Origin: Hydractinia symbiolongicarpus | Lineage: Eukaryota > Cnidaria > Hydrozoa > Anthoathecata > Hydractiniidae | NCBI RefSeq assembly: GCF_029227915.1 | Contig: NC_079887.1 | Location: 25,853,650-25,917,649 of the forward strand | Direction of reading: 5' to 3' | Length of the DNA: 64,000 nucleotides | Shown here: positions 36,296-47,729 of the stretch, in pieces | How positions within the stretch are numbered: position 1 is the first letter of the stretch | Layout of the letters: every line of letters begins with the position of its first letter | Position numbers and translations under genes: made by a program | Notes under the pieces: generated by a model | Seen by the model: only the letters and a program-made list of their open reading frames with translations | Database searches by the model: none | Told to the model about the DNA's origin: nothing

Positions 36296-38934
36296 TGAGT
36301 TTACTCCCTGGGTACTTTCTTTGTATACTTTTGACTATACGGGCCGAGTCCGGGATTTACGGGAAATCGCGGATTTTCGTTTGCCGGCGATTAAACTTCT
36401 TTTATTCAGCGTCTCATCAAAAATGAAAACATTTTTAAAAACTACAAGTCTTATGCGTTTTAGTGGTGAAAAAATAATTTAAAAAATCGTTCTGGAAATG
36501 AGTTTACTCACAGGGTACTTTCTTTGTATACATTCGACTATACGTGCCAAGCACGGGATTTACGGGAAATCGCGGGGTTTCGTTTGGCGGCGATTAAACT
36601 GCTTTTATTCAACGTCTCATTAAAAATGAAGACATTCTTGAAAACTACAAGTCTCATGCGTGTTAGTGGTGAAAAAATAATTTTAAAAATCGTTCTGGAA
36701 ATGAGTTTACTCACAGGGTATTTTCTTTGTATACATTCGACTATACGTGCCAAGCCCGGGATTTACGGGAAATCGCGGGTTTTCGTTTGCCGGCGATTAA
36801 ACTGCTTTTATTCAGCGTCTCATGAAAAATGAAAACATTTTTAAAAACTACAAGTCTCATGCGTTTTAGTGGTGAAAAAGTAATTTAAAATTTCGTTCGG
36901 GAAATGAGTTTACTCCCCGGGTACTTTCTTTGTATACTTTTGACTATACGGGCCAAGCCCGGGACTTACGGGAAATCGCGGGTTTTCGTTTGCTGGCGAT
37001 TAAACTTCTTTTATTCAGCGTCTCATCAAATATGAAAATATTTTTAAAAACTACAAGTCTCAGGCGTTTAGTGGTAAAAAAATAATTTAAAAAATCGTTC
37101 TGGAAATGAGTTTACTCACAGGGTACTTTCTTTGTATACATTCGACTATACGGGCCAAGCCCGGGATTTACGGGAAATCGCAGGTTTTCCTTTTCCGGCG
37201 ATTAAACCTCTTTCATTAAGCGTCTCATCAAAAATGAAAACATTTTTGAAAACTACAAGTCTCATGCGTTTTAGTGGCGAAACAAAAATTTAAAAAATCA
37301 TTCGGGAAATGAGTTTACTCCCTGGGTACTTTCTTTGTATACATTCGACTATACGGGCCAAGCCCCGGATTTACGGGAAAACGCGGGATTTCGTTTGCCG
37401 GCGATTAAACTTCTTTTATTCAGCGTCTCATCAAAAATGAAAACATTTTTAAAAAATACAAGTCTTATGCGTTTTAGTGGTGAAAAAATAATTTAAAAAA
37501 TCGTTCTGGAAATGAGTTTACTCACAGGGTACTTTCTTTGTATACATTCGACTATACGTGCCAAGCCCGGGATTTACGGGAAATCGCGGGTTTTCGTTTG
37601 CCGGCGATTAAACTGCTTTTATTCAGCGTCTCATTAAAAATGAAAACATTCTTGAAAACTACAAGTCTCATGCATTTTAGTGGTGAAACAATAATTTAAA
37701 AAGTCGTTTGGGAAATGAGTTTTCTCCCTGGGTACTTTCTTTGTATACTTTTGACTATACGGGCCAAGCCCGGGATTAACGGGAAATCGCGGGTTTTCGT
37801 TTGCCGGCGATTAAACTTCTTTTATTCAGCGTCTCATCAAAAATGAAAACATTTTTAAAAACTACAAGTCTTATGCGTTTTAGTGGTGAAAAAATAATTT
37901 AAAAAATCGTTCTGGAAATGAGTTTACTCCCTGGGTACTTTCTTTGTATACTTTTAACTATACGGGCCGAGTCCGGGATTTAGGGAAATCGCAGGTTTTC
38001 GTTTGCCGGCGATTAAACTCCTTTTATTCAGCGTCTCATCAAATATGAAAATATTTTTGAAAACTACAAGTCTCATGCGTTTAGTAGTGAAAAAATAATT
38101 TAAAAAATCGTTCTGGAAATGAGTTTACTCACAGGGTACTTTCTTTGTATACATTCGACTATACGGGCCAAGCCCGGGATTTACGGGAAATCGCGGGTTT
38201 TCGTTTTCCGGTTATTAAACCTCTTTCATTAAGCGTCTCATCAAAAATGAAAACATTTTTGAAAAGTACAAGTCTCATGTGTTTTAGTGGTGAAAAAAAA
38301 TTTTAAAAAATCGTTCGGGAAATGAGTTTACTCCCTGGATACTTTCTTTGTATACATTTGACTATACGGGCCAAGCCCCGGATTTACGGGAAAACGCAGG
38401 ATTTCGTTTGCCGGCGATTAAACCTCTTTCATTAAGCGTCTCATCAAAAATGAAAACATTTTTGAAAACTACAAGTCTCATGCGTTTTAGTGGTGAAAAA
38501 ATAATTTAAAAAATCGTTTAGGAAATGAGTTTACTCACAGGGTACTTTCTTTGTATACATTCGACTATACGTGCCAAGCCCGGGATTTACGGGAAATCGC
38601 GGGTTTCCGTTTGCCGGCGATTAAACTGCTTTTATTCAGCGTCTCATTAAAAATGAAAACATTCTTGAAAACTACAAGTCTCATGCGTTTTAGTGGTGAA
38701 ACAATAATTTAAAAAGTCGTTTGGGAAATGAGTTTTCTCCCTGGGTACTTTCTTTGTATACTTTTGACTATACGGGCCAAGCCCGGGATTAACGGGAAAT
38801 CGCGGGTTTTCGTTTGCCGGCGATTAAACTTCTTTTATTCAGCGTCTCATCAAAAATGAAAACATTTTTAAAAACTACAAGTCTTATGCGTTTTAGTGGT
38901 GAAAAAATAATTTAAAAAATCGTTCTGGAAATGA
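36296..38934. repeat. 15-mer HOR, copy 2, interrupted
   Basis: This follows 33,256-35,894 at an offset of 3,040 bp with very few differences (for example GGGACTTACGGG near 36,961 against GGGATTTACGGG). At 38,935 it stops following copy 1 and restarts as a copy of 37,516. The expected continuation (Q with TTTAAGG, then R with GGCAAAGCCC) resumes at about 40,354. So a 1,419 bp insertion by tandem duplication lies within copy 2. Confidence 0.82.
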
Positions 38935-40353
38935 GTTTACTCACAGGGTACTTTCTTTGTATACATTCGACTATACGTGCCAAGCCCGGGATTTACGGGA
39001 AATCGCGGGTTTTCGTTTGCCGGCGATTAAACTGCTTTTATTCAGCGTCTCATTAAAAATGAAAACATTCTTGAAAACTACAAGTCTCATGCATTTTAGT
39101 GGTGAAACAATAATTTAAAAAGTCGTTTGGGAAATGAGTTTTCTCCCTGGGTACTTTCTTTGTATACTTTTGACTATACGGGCCAAGCCCGGGATTAACG
39201 GGAAATCGCGGGTTTTCGTTTGCCGGCGATTAAACTTCTTTTATTCAGCGTCTCATCAAAAATGAAAACATTTTTAAAAACTACAAGTCTTATGCGTTTT
39301 AGTGGTGAAAAAATAATTTAAAAAATCGTTCTGGAAATGAGTTTACTCCCTGGGTACTTTCTTTGTATACTTTTAACTATACGGGCCGAGTCCGGGATTT
39401 AGGGAAATCGCAGGTTTTCGTTTGCCGGCGATTAAACTCCTTTTATTCAGCGTCTCATCAAATATGAAAATATTTTTGAAAACTACAAGTCTCATGCGTT
39501 TAGTAGTGAAAAAATAATTTAAAAAATCGTTCTGGAAATGAGTTTACTCACAGGGTACTTTCTTTGTATACATTCGACTATACGGGCCAAGCCCGGGATT
39601 TACGGGAAATCGCGGGTTTTCGTTTTCCGGTTATTAAACCTCTTTCATTAAGCGTCTCATCAAAAATGAAAACATTTTTGAAAAGTACAAGTCTCATGTG
39701 TTTTAGTGGTGAAAAAAAATTTTAAAAAATCGTTCGGGAAATGAGTTTACTCCCTGGATACTTTCTTTGTATACATTTGACTATACGGGCCAAGCCCCGG
39801 ATTTACGGGAAAACGCAGGATTTCGTTTGCCGGCGATTAAACCTCTTTCATTAAGCGTCTCATCAAAAATGAAAACATTTTTGAAAACTACAAGTCTCAT
39901 GCGTTTTAGTGGTGAAAAAATAATTTAAAAAATCGTTTAGGAAATGAGTTTACTCACAGGGTACTTTCTTTGTATACATTCGACTATACGTGCCAAGCCC
40001 GGGATTTACGGGAAATCGCGGGTTTCCGTTTGCCGGCGATTAAACTGCTTTTATTCAGCGTCTCATTAAAAATGAAAACATTCTTGAAAACTACAAGTCT
40101 CATGCGTTTTAGTGGTGAAACAATAATTTAAAAAGTCGTTTGGGAAATGAGTTTTCTCCCTGGGTACTTTCTTTGTATACTTTTGACTATACGGGCCAAG
40201 CCCGGGATTAACGGGAAATCGCGGGTTTTCGTTTGCCGGCGATTAAACTTCTTTTATTCAGCGTCTCATCAAAAATGAAAACATTTTTAAAAACTACAAG
40301 TCTTATGCGTTTTAGTGGTGAAAAAATAATTTAAAAAATCGTTCTGGAAATGA
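37516..40353. repeat. 7-mer tandem duplication, 2 x 1,419 bp
   Basis: 37,516-38,934 is repeated at 38,935-40,353. The marker ATGCATTTTAGTGG is at 37,670 and 39,089, and R' (TTCCGGTTATTAAACC) and S' (ATACATTTGAC with ACGCAGGATTTCG) recur at the same step. This duplication sits inside the second copy of the 3,040 bp repeat and is therefore younger than it. Confidence 0.82.
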
Positions 40354-41775
40354 GTTTACTCCCTGGGTACTTTCTTTGTATACTTTTAACTATACGGGCC
40401 GAGTCCGGGATTTAAGGAAATCGCAGGTTTTCGTTTGCCGGCGATTAAACTCCTTTTATTCAGCGTCTCATCAAATATGAAAATATTTTTAAAAACTACA
40501 AGTCTCATGCGTTTAGTAGTGAAAAAATAATTTAAAAAATCGTTCTGGAAATGAGTTTACTCACAGGGTACTTTCTTTGTATACATTCGACTATACGGGC
40601 AAAGCCCGGGATTTACGGGAAATCGCGGGTTTTCGTTTTCCGGCGATTAAACCTCTTTCATTAAGCGTCTCATCAAAAATGAAAACATTTTTGAAAAGTA
40701 CAAGTCTCATGTGTTTTAGTGGTGAAAAAAAAATTTAAAAAATCGTTCGGGAAATGAGTTTACTCCCTGGATACTTTCTTTGTATACATTCGACTATACG
40801 GGCCAAGCCCCGGATTTACGGGAAAACGCGGGATTTCGTTTGCCGGCGATTAAACCTCTTTCATTAAGCGTCTCATCAAAAATGAAAACATTTTTGAAAA
40901 CTAAAAGTCTTATGCGTTTTAGTGGTGAAAAAAAAATTTAAAAAATCATTCGGGAGATGAGTTTACTTCCTGGGTACTTTCTTTGTATACATTCGACTAT
41001 ACGGGCCAAGCCCCGGATTTACGAGAAAACGCGGGATTTCGTTTGCCGGCGATTAAACTTCTTTTATTCAGCGTCTCATCAAAAATGAAAACATTTTTAA
41101 AAACTACAAGTCTTATGCGTTTTAGTGGTGAAAAAATAATTTAAAAAATCGTTCTGGAAATGAGTTTACTCACAGGGTACTTTCTTTGTAAACATTCGAC
41201 TATACGTGCCAAGCCCGGGATTTACGGGAAATCGCGGGTTTTCGTTTGCCGGCGATTAAACTGCTTTTATTCAGCGTCTCATTAAAAATGAAAACATTCT
41301 TGAAAACTACAAGTCTCATGCGTTTTAGTGGTGAAACAATAATTTAAAAAGTCGTTTGGGAAATGAGTTTTCTCCCTGGGTACTTTCTTTGTATACTTTT
41401 GACTATACGGGCCGAGTACAGGATTTACGGGAAATCGCAGGTTTTCGTTTGCCGGCGATTAAACTTCATTTATTCAGCGTCTCATCAAATATGAAAATAT
41501 TTTTAAAAACTACAAGTCTCATGCGTTTAGTAGTGAAAAAATAATTTAAAAAATCGTTCTGGAAATGAGTTTACTCACAGGGTACTTTCTTTGTATACAT
41601 TCGACTATACGGGCAAAGCCCGGGATTTACGGGAAATCGCGGGTTTTCGTTTTCCGGCGATTAAACCTCTTTCATTAAGCGTCTCATCAAAAATGAAAAC
41701 ATTTTTGAAAAGTACAAGTCTCATGTGTTTTAGTGGTGAAAAAAAATTTAAAAAATCGTTCGGGAAATGAGTTTA
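38820..41775. repeat. Large duplication, copy 1 (offset 3,242 bp)
   Basis: About 2.96 kb is repeated at 42,062-45,017 with offset 3,242 bp (16 monomer lengths). Checks: ATGCATTTTAGTGG at 39,089 and 42,331; CGGGAGATGAG at 40,951 and 44,193; GGGCCGAGTACAGG near 41,410 and 44,652. A T-like monomer carries TTTGTAAACATTCG near 41,187, absent from copy 2. It overlaps the 7-mer duplication, so the events are nested. Confidence 0.8.
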
Positions 41776-42061
41776 CTCACAGGGTACTTTCTTTGTATAC
41801 ATTCGACTATACGGGCCAAGCCCGGGATTTACGGGAAATCGCGGGTTTTCCTTTTCCGGCGATTAAACCTCTTTCATTAAGCGTCTCATCAAAAATGAAA
41901 ACATTTTTGAAAACTACAAGTCTCATGCGTTTTAGTGGCGAAACAAAAATTTAAAAAATCATTCGGGAAATGAGTTTACTCCCTGGGTACTTTCTTTGTA
42001 TACATTCGACTATACGGGCCAAGCCCCGGATTTACGGGAAAACGCGGGATTTCGTTTGCCG
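41776..42061. repeat. Connecting monomers between 3,242 bp copies
   Basis: An R-like monomer with GGTTTTCCTTTTCCGG followed by a GTGGCGAAACAAAAATTT end lies between the two copies. The same pair occurs at 34.09-34.26, 37.13-37.29 and 51.6-51.78 kb, so it is a known piece of the 15-mer. I see no other content. Confidence 0.7.
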
Positions 42062-45017
42062 GCGATTAAACTTCTTTTATTCAGCGTCTCATCAAAAATG
42101 AAAACATTTTTAAAGAATACAAGTCTTATGCGTTTTAGTGGTGAAAAAATAATTTAAAAAATCGTTCTGGAAATGAGTTTACTCACAGGGTACTTTCTTT
42201 GTATACATTCGACTATACGTGCCAAGCCCGGGATTTACGGGAAATCGCGGGTTTTCGTTTGCCGGCGATTAAACTGCTTTTATTCAGCGTCTCATTAAAA
42301 ATGAAAACATTCTTGAAAACTACAAGTCTCATGCATTTTAGTGGTGAAACAATAATTTAAAAAGTCGTTTGGGAAATGAGTTTTCTCCCTGGGTACTTTC
42401 TTTGTATACTTTTGACTATACGGGCCAAGCCCGGGATTAACGGGAAATCGCGGGTTTTCGTTTGCCGGCGATTAAACTTCTTTTATTCAGCGTCTCATCA
42501 AAAATGAAAACATTTTTAAAAACTACAAGTCTTATGCGTTTTAGTGGTGAAAAAATAATTTAAAAAATCGTTCTGGAAATGAGTTTACTCCCTGGGTACT
42601 TTCTTTGTATACTTTTAACTATACGGGCCGAGTCCGGGATTTAGGGAAATCGCAGGTTTTCGTTTGCCGGCGATTAAACTCCTTTGATTCAGCGTCTCAT
42701 CAAATATGAAAATATTTTTGAAAACTACAAGTCTCATGCGTTTAGTAGTGAAAAAATAATTTAAAAAATCGTTCTGGAAATGAGTTTACTCACAGGGTAC
42801 TTTCTTTGTATACATTCGACTATACGGGCCAAGCCCGGGATTTACGGGAAATCGCGGGTTTTCGTTTTCCGGTTATTAAACCTCTTTCATTAAGCGTCTC
42901 ATCAAAAATGAAAACATTTTTGAAAAGTACAAGTCTCATGTGTTTTAGTGGTGAAAAAAAATTTTAAAAAATCGTTCGGGAAATGAGTTTACTCCCTGGA
43001 TACTTTCTTTGTATACATTTGACTATACGGGCCAAGCCCCGGATTTACGGGAAAACGCAGGATTTCGTTTGCCGGCGATTAAACCTCTTTCATTAAGCGT
43101 CTCATCAAAAATGAAAACATTTTTGAAAACTACAAGTCTCATGCGTTTTAGTGGTGAAAAAATAATTTAAAAAATCGTTCAGGAAATGAGTTTACTCACA
43201 GGGTACTTTCTTTGTATACATTCGACTATACGTGCCAAGCCCGGGATTTACGGGAAATCGCGGGTTTCCGTTTGCCGGCGATTAAACTGCTTTTATTCAG
43301 CGTCTCATTAAAAATGAAAACATTCTTGAAAACTACAAGTCTCATGCGTTTTAGTGGTGAAACAATAATTTAAAAAGTCGTTTGGGAAATGAGTTTTCTC
43401 CCTGGGTACTTTCTTTGTATACTTTTGACTATACGGGCCAAGCCCGGGATTAACGGGAAATCGCGGGTTTTCGTTTGCCGGCGATTAAACTTCTTTTATT
43501 CAGCGTCTCATCAAAAATGAAAACATTTTTAAAAACTACAAGTCTTATGCGTTTTAGTGGTGAAAAAATAATTTAAAAAATCGTTCTGGAAATGAGTTTA
43601 CTCCCTGGGTACTTTCTTTGTATACTTTTAACTATACGGGCCGAGTCCGGGATTTAAGGAAATCGCAGGTTTTCGTTTGCCGGCGATTAAACTCCTTTTA
43701 TTCAGCGTCTCATCAAATATGAAAATATTTTTAAAAACTACAAGTCTCATGCGTTTAGTAGTGAAAAAATAATTTAAAAAATCGTTCTGGAAATGAGTTT
43801 ACTCACAGGGTACTTTCTTTGTATACATTCGACTATACGGGCAAAGCCCGGGATTTACGGGAAATCGCGGGTTTTCGTTTTCCGGCGATTAAACCTCTTT
43901 CATTAAGCGTCTCATCAAAAATGAAAACATTTTTGAAAAGTACAAGTCTCATGTGTTTTAGTGGTGAAAAAAAAATTTAAAAAATCGTTCGGGAAATGAG
44001 TTTACTCCCTGGATACTTTCTTTGTATACATTCGACTATACGGGCCAAGCCCCGGATTTACGGGAAAACGCGGGATTTCGTTTGCCGGCGATTAAACCTC
44101 TTTCATTAAGCGTCTCATCAAAAATGAAAACATTTTTGAAAACTACAAGTCTTATGCGTTTTAGTGGTGAAAAAAAAATTTAAAAAATCATTCGGGAGAT
44201 GAGTTTACTTCCTGGGTACTTTCTTTGTATACATTCGACTATACGGGCCAAGCCCCGGATTTACGAGAAAACGCGGGATTTCGTTTGCCGGCGATTAAAC
44301 TTCTTTTATTCAGCGTCTCATCAAAAATGAAAACATTTTTAAAAACTACAAGTCTTATGCGTTTTAGTGGTGAAAAAATAATTTAAAAAATCGTTCTGGA
44401 AATGAATTTACTCACAGGGTACTTTCTTTGTATACATTCGACTATACGTGCCAAGCCCGGGATTTACGGGAAATCGCGGGTTTTCGTTTGCCGGCGATTA
44501 AACTGCTTTTATTCAGCGTCTCATTAAAAATGAAAACATTCTTGAAAACTACAAGTCTCATGCGTTTTAGTGGTGAAACAATAATTTAAAAAGTCGTTTG
44601 GGAAATGAGTTTTCTCCCTGGGTACTTTCTTTGTATACTTTTGACTATACGGGCCGAGTACAGGATTTACGGGAAATCGCAGGTTTTCGTTTGCCGGCGA
44701 TTAAACTTCATTTATTCAGCGTCTCATCAAATATGAAAATATTTTTAAAAACTACAAGTCTCATGCGTTTAGTAGTGAAAAAATAATTTAAAAAATCGTT
44801 CTGGAAATGAGTTTACTCACAGGGTACTTTCTTTGTATACATTCGACTATACGGGCAAAGCCCGGGATTTACGGGAAATCGCGGGTTTTCGTTTTCCGGC
44901 GATTAAACCTCTTTCATTAAGCGTCTCATCAAAAATGAAAACATTTTTGAAAAGTACAAGTCTCATGTGTTTTAGTGGTGAAAAAAAAATTTAAAAAATC
45001 GTTCGGGAAATGAGTTT
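42062..45017. repeat. Large duplication, copy 2 (offset 3,242 bp)
   Basis: Second copy of 38,820-41,775. Small differences include ATTTTTAAAGAATACAAG at its left end, CTCCTTTGATTCAG near 42,680, CGTTCAGGAAATGAG for CGTTTAGGAAATGAG near 43,183, and GGAAATGAATTTAC near 44,399. The copies separate at about 45,017, where GTTTACTCCCTGGATAC faces GTTTACTCACAGGG in copy 1. Confidence 0.8.
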
Positions 45018-45362
45018 ACTCCCTGGATACTTTCTTTGTATACATTCGACTATACGGGCCAAGCCCCGGATTTACGGGAAAACGCGGGATTTCGTTTGCC
45101 GGCGATTAAACCTCTTTCATTAAGCGTCTCATCAAAAATGAAAACATTTTTGAAAACTACAAGTCTTATGCGTTTTAGTGGTGAAAAAAAAATTTAAAAA
45201 ATCATTCGGGAGATGAGTTTACTTCCTGGGTACTTTCTTTGTATACATTCGACTATACGGGCCAAGCCCCGGATTTACGAGAAAACGCGGGATTTCGTTT
45301 GCCGGCGATTAAACTTCTTTTATTCAGCGTCTCATCAAAAATGAAAACATTTTTAAAAACTA
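43847..45362. repeat. Source segment of the out-of-phase duplication (1,516 bp)
   Basis: This runs from the CCCGGG of an R-type monomer (43,847) to AAAAACTA inside a V-type monomer (45,362), about 7.5 monomers. The same sequence is present again from 45,367, joined through a 4 nt filler. The monomer order is R(part)-S-V-T'-U-R-S-V(part), where V is marked by TCATTCGGGAGATGAG and TTTACGAGAAAACGC. The intact neighbourhood is seen at 47.73-49.72 kb (offset 4,357 bp). Confidence 0.88.
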
Positions 45363-45366
45363 TTTA
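45363..45366. other. Non-homologous junction with 4 nt filler (TTTA)
   Basis: Read directly: AAAAACTA, then TTTA, then CCCGGGATTTACGGG. In every other V-type monomer AAAAACTA continues as CAAGTC, and in R-type monomers CCCGGG is preceded by GGCAAAG or GGCCAAG. Neither side accounts for TTTA. The distance between flanking phase markers (TTTAAAAAATC at 45,193 and 45,496) is 303 bp, one and a half monomers. It is the only phase break I found in the window. Confidence 0.9.
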
Positions 45367-46882
45367 CCCGGGATTTACGGGAAATCGCGGGTTTTCGTTT
45401 TCCGGCGATTAAACCTCTTTCATTAAGCGTCTCATCAAAAATGAAAACATTTTTGAAAAGTACAAGTCTCATGTGTTTTAGTGGTGAAAAAAAAATTTAA
45501 AAAATCGTTCGGGAAATGAGTTTACTCCCTGGATACTTTCTTTGTATACATTCGACTATACGGGCCAAGCCCCGGATTTACGGGAAAACGCGGGATTTCG
45601 TTTGCCGGCGATTAAACCTCTTTCATTAAGCGTCTCATCAAAAATGAAAACATTTTTGAAAACTACAAGTCTTATGCGTTTTAGTGGTGAAAAAAAAATT
45701 TAAAAAATCATTCGGGAGATGAGTTTACTTCCTGGGTACTTTCTTTGTATACATTCGACTATACGGGCCAAGCCCCGGATTTACGAGAAAACGCGGGATT
45801 TCGTTTGCCGGCGATTAAACTTCTTTTATTCAGCGTCTCATCAAAAATGAAAACATTTTTAAAAACTACAAGTCTTATGCGTTTTAGTGGTGAAAAAATA
45901 ATTTAAAAAATCGTTCTGGAAATGAATTTACTCACAGGGTACTTTCTTTGTATACATTCGACTATACGTGCCAAGCCCGGGATTTACGGGAAATCGCGGG
46001 TTTTCGTTTGCCGGCGATTAAACTGCTTTTATTCAGCGTCTCATTAAAAATGAAAACATTCTTGAAAACTACAAGTCTCATGCGTTTTAGTGGTGAAACA
46101 ATAATTTAAAAAGTCGTTTGGGAAATGAGTTTTCTCCCTGGGTACTTTCTTTGTATACTTTTGACTATACGGGCCGAGTACAGGATTTACGGGAAATCGC
46201 AGGTTTTCGTTTGCCGGCGATTAAACTTCATTTATTCAGCGTCTCATCAAATATGAAAATATTTTTAAAAACTACAAGTCTCATGCGTTTAGTAGTGAAA
46301 AAATAATTTAAAAAATCGTTCTGGAAATGAGTTTACTCACAGGGTACTTTCTTTGTATACATTCGACTATACGGGCAAAGCCCGGGATTTACGGGAAATC
46401 GCGGGTTTTCGTTTTCCGGCGATTAAACCTCTTTCATTAAGCGTCTCATCAAAAATGAAAACATTTTTGAAAAGTACAAGTCTCATGTGTTTTAGTGGTG
46501 AAAAAAAAATTTAAAAAATCGTTCGGGAAATGAGTTTACTCCCTGGATACTTTCTTTGTATACATTCGACTATACGGGCCAAGCCCCGGATTTACGGGAA
46601 AACGCGGGATTTCGTTTGCCGGCGATTAAACCTCTTTCATTAAGCGTCTCATCAAAAATGAAAACATTTTTGAAAACTACAAGTCTTATGCGTTTTAGTG
46701 GTGAAAAAAAAATTTAAAAAATCATTCGGGAGATGAGTTTACTTCCTGGGTACTTTCTTTGTATACATTCGACTATACGGGCCAAGCCCCGGATTTACGA
46801 GAAAACGCGGGATTTCGTTTGCCGGCGATTAAACTTCTTTTATTCAGCGTCTCATCAAAAATGAAAACATTTTTAAAAACTA
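45367..46882. repeat. Duplicated segment of the out-of-phase event
   Basis: Copy of 43,847-45,362 at offset 1,520 bp, equal to 1,516 bp of sequence plus the 4 nt filler. Checks: CGGGAGATGAG at 44,193 and 45,713, and at 45,207 and 46,727; the rare GGAAATGAATTTAC near 44,399 and 45,919; the U monomer at 44,598 and 46,118. After 46,882 the V monomer continues normally with CAAGTC, as expected for a simple tandem duplication. Confidence 0.88.
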
Positions 46883-47729
46883 CAAGTCTTATGCGTTTTA
46901 GTGGTGAAAAAATAATTTAAAAAATCGTTCTGGAAATGAGTTTACTCACAGGGTACTTTCTTTGTATACATTCGACTATACGTGCCAAGCCCGGGATTTA
47001 CGGGAAATCGCGGGTTTTCGTTTGCCGGCGATTAAACTGCTTTTATTCAGCGTCTCATTAAAAATGAAAACATTCTTGAAAACTACAAGTCTTATGCGTT
47101 TTAGTGGTGAAAAAATAATTTAAAAAATCGTTCTGGAAATGAGTTTACTCCCTGGGTACTTTCTTTGTATACTTTTAACTATACGGGCCGAGTCCGGGAT
47201 TTAGGGAAATCGCAGGTTTTCGTTTGCCGGCGATTAAACTCCTTTTATTCAGCGTCTCATCAAATATGAAAATATTTTTGAAAACTACAAGTCTCATGCG
47301 TTTAGTAGTGAAAAAATAATTTAAAAAATCGTTCTGGAAATGAGTTTACTCACAGGGTACTTTCTTTGTATACATTCGACTATACGGGCCAAGCCCGGGA
47401 TTTACGGGAAATCGCGGGTTTTCGTTTTCCGGTTATTAAACCTCTTTCATTAAGCGTCTCATCAAAAATGAAAACATTTTTGAAAAGTACAAGTCTCATG
47501 TGTTTTAGTGGTGAAAAAAAATTTTAAAAAATCGTTCGGGAAATGAGTTTACTCCCTGGATACTTTCTTTGTATACATTTGACTATACGGGCCAAGCCCC
47601 GGATTTACGGGAAAACGCAGGATTTCGTTTGCCGGCGATTAAACCTCTTTCATTAAGCGTCTCATCAAAAATGAAAACATTTTTGAAAACTACAAGTCTC
47701 ATGTGTTTTAGTGGTGAAACAATAATTTA
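46883..47729. repeat. Monomers T-Q-R'-S' leading into a repeated block
   Basis: A T-type monomer (GTGCCAAGCCCGGG) switches near 47,093 to a Q-preceding end (CTTATGCG). Q (TTTAGGG), R' (CCGGTTATTAAACC) and S' (ATACATTTGAC) follow, matching 42.54-43.14 kb. The T monomer that follows S' elsewhere is missing here: S' ends with ATGTGTTTTAGTGG and goes straight into P' (GAAACAATAATTT). This reads as an in-phase deletion of one monomer. Confidence 0.75.

Noticed and set aside
45355-45500. Transposon insertion as the cause of the phase break
   Set aside because: There is no foreign sequence, terminal inverted repeat or target-site duplication. Both sides are satellite and the extra material is only 4 nt.
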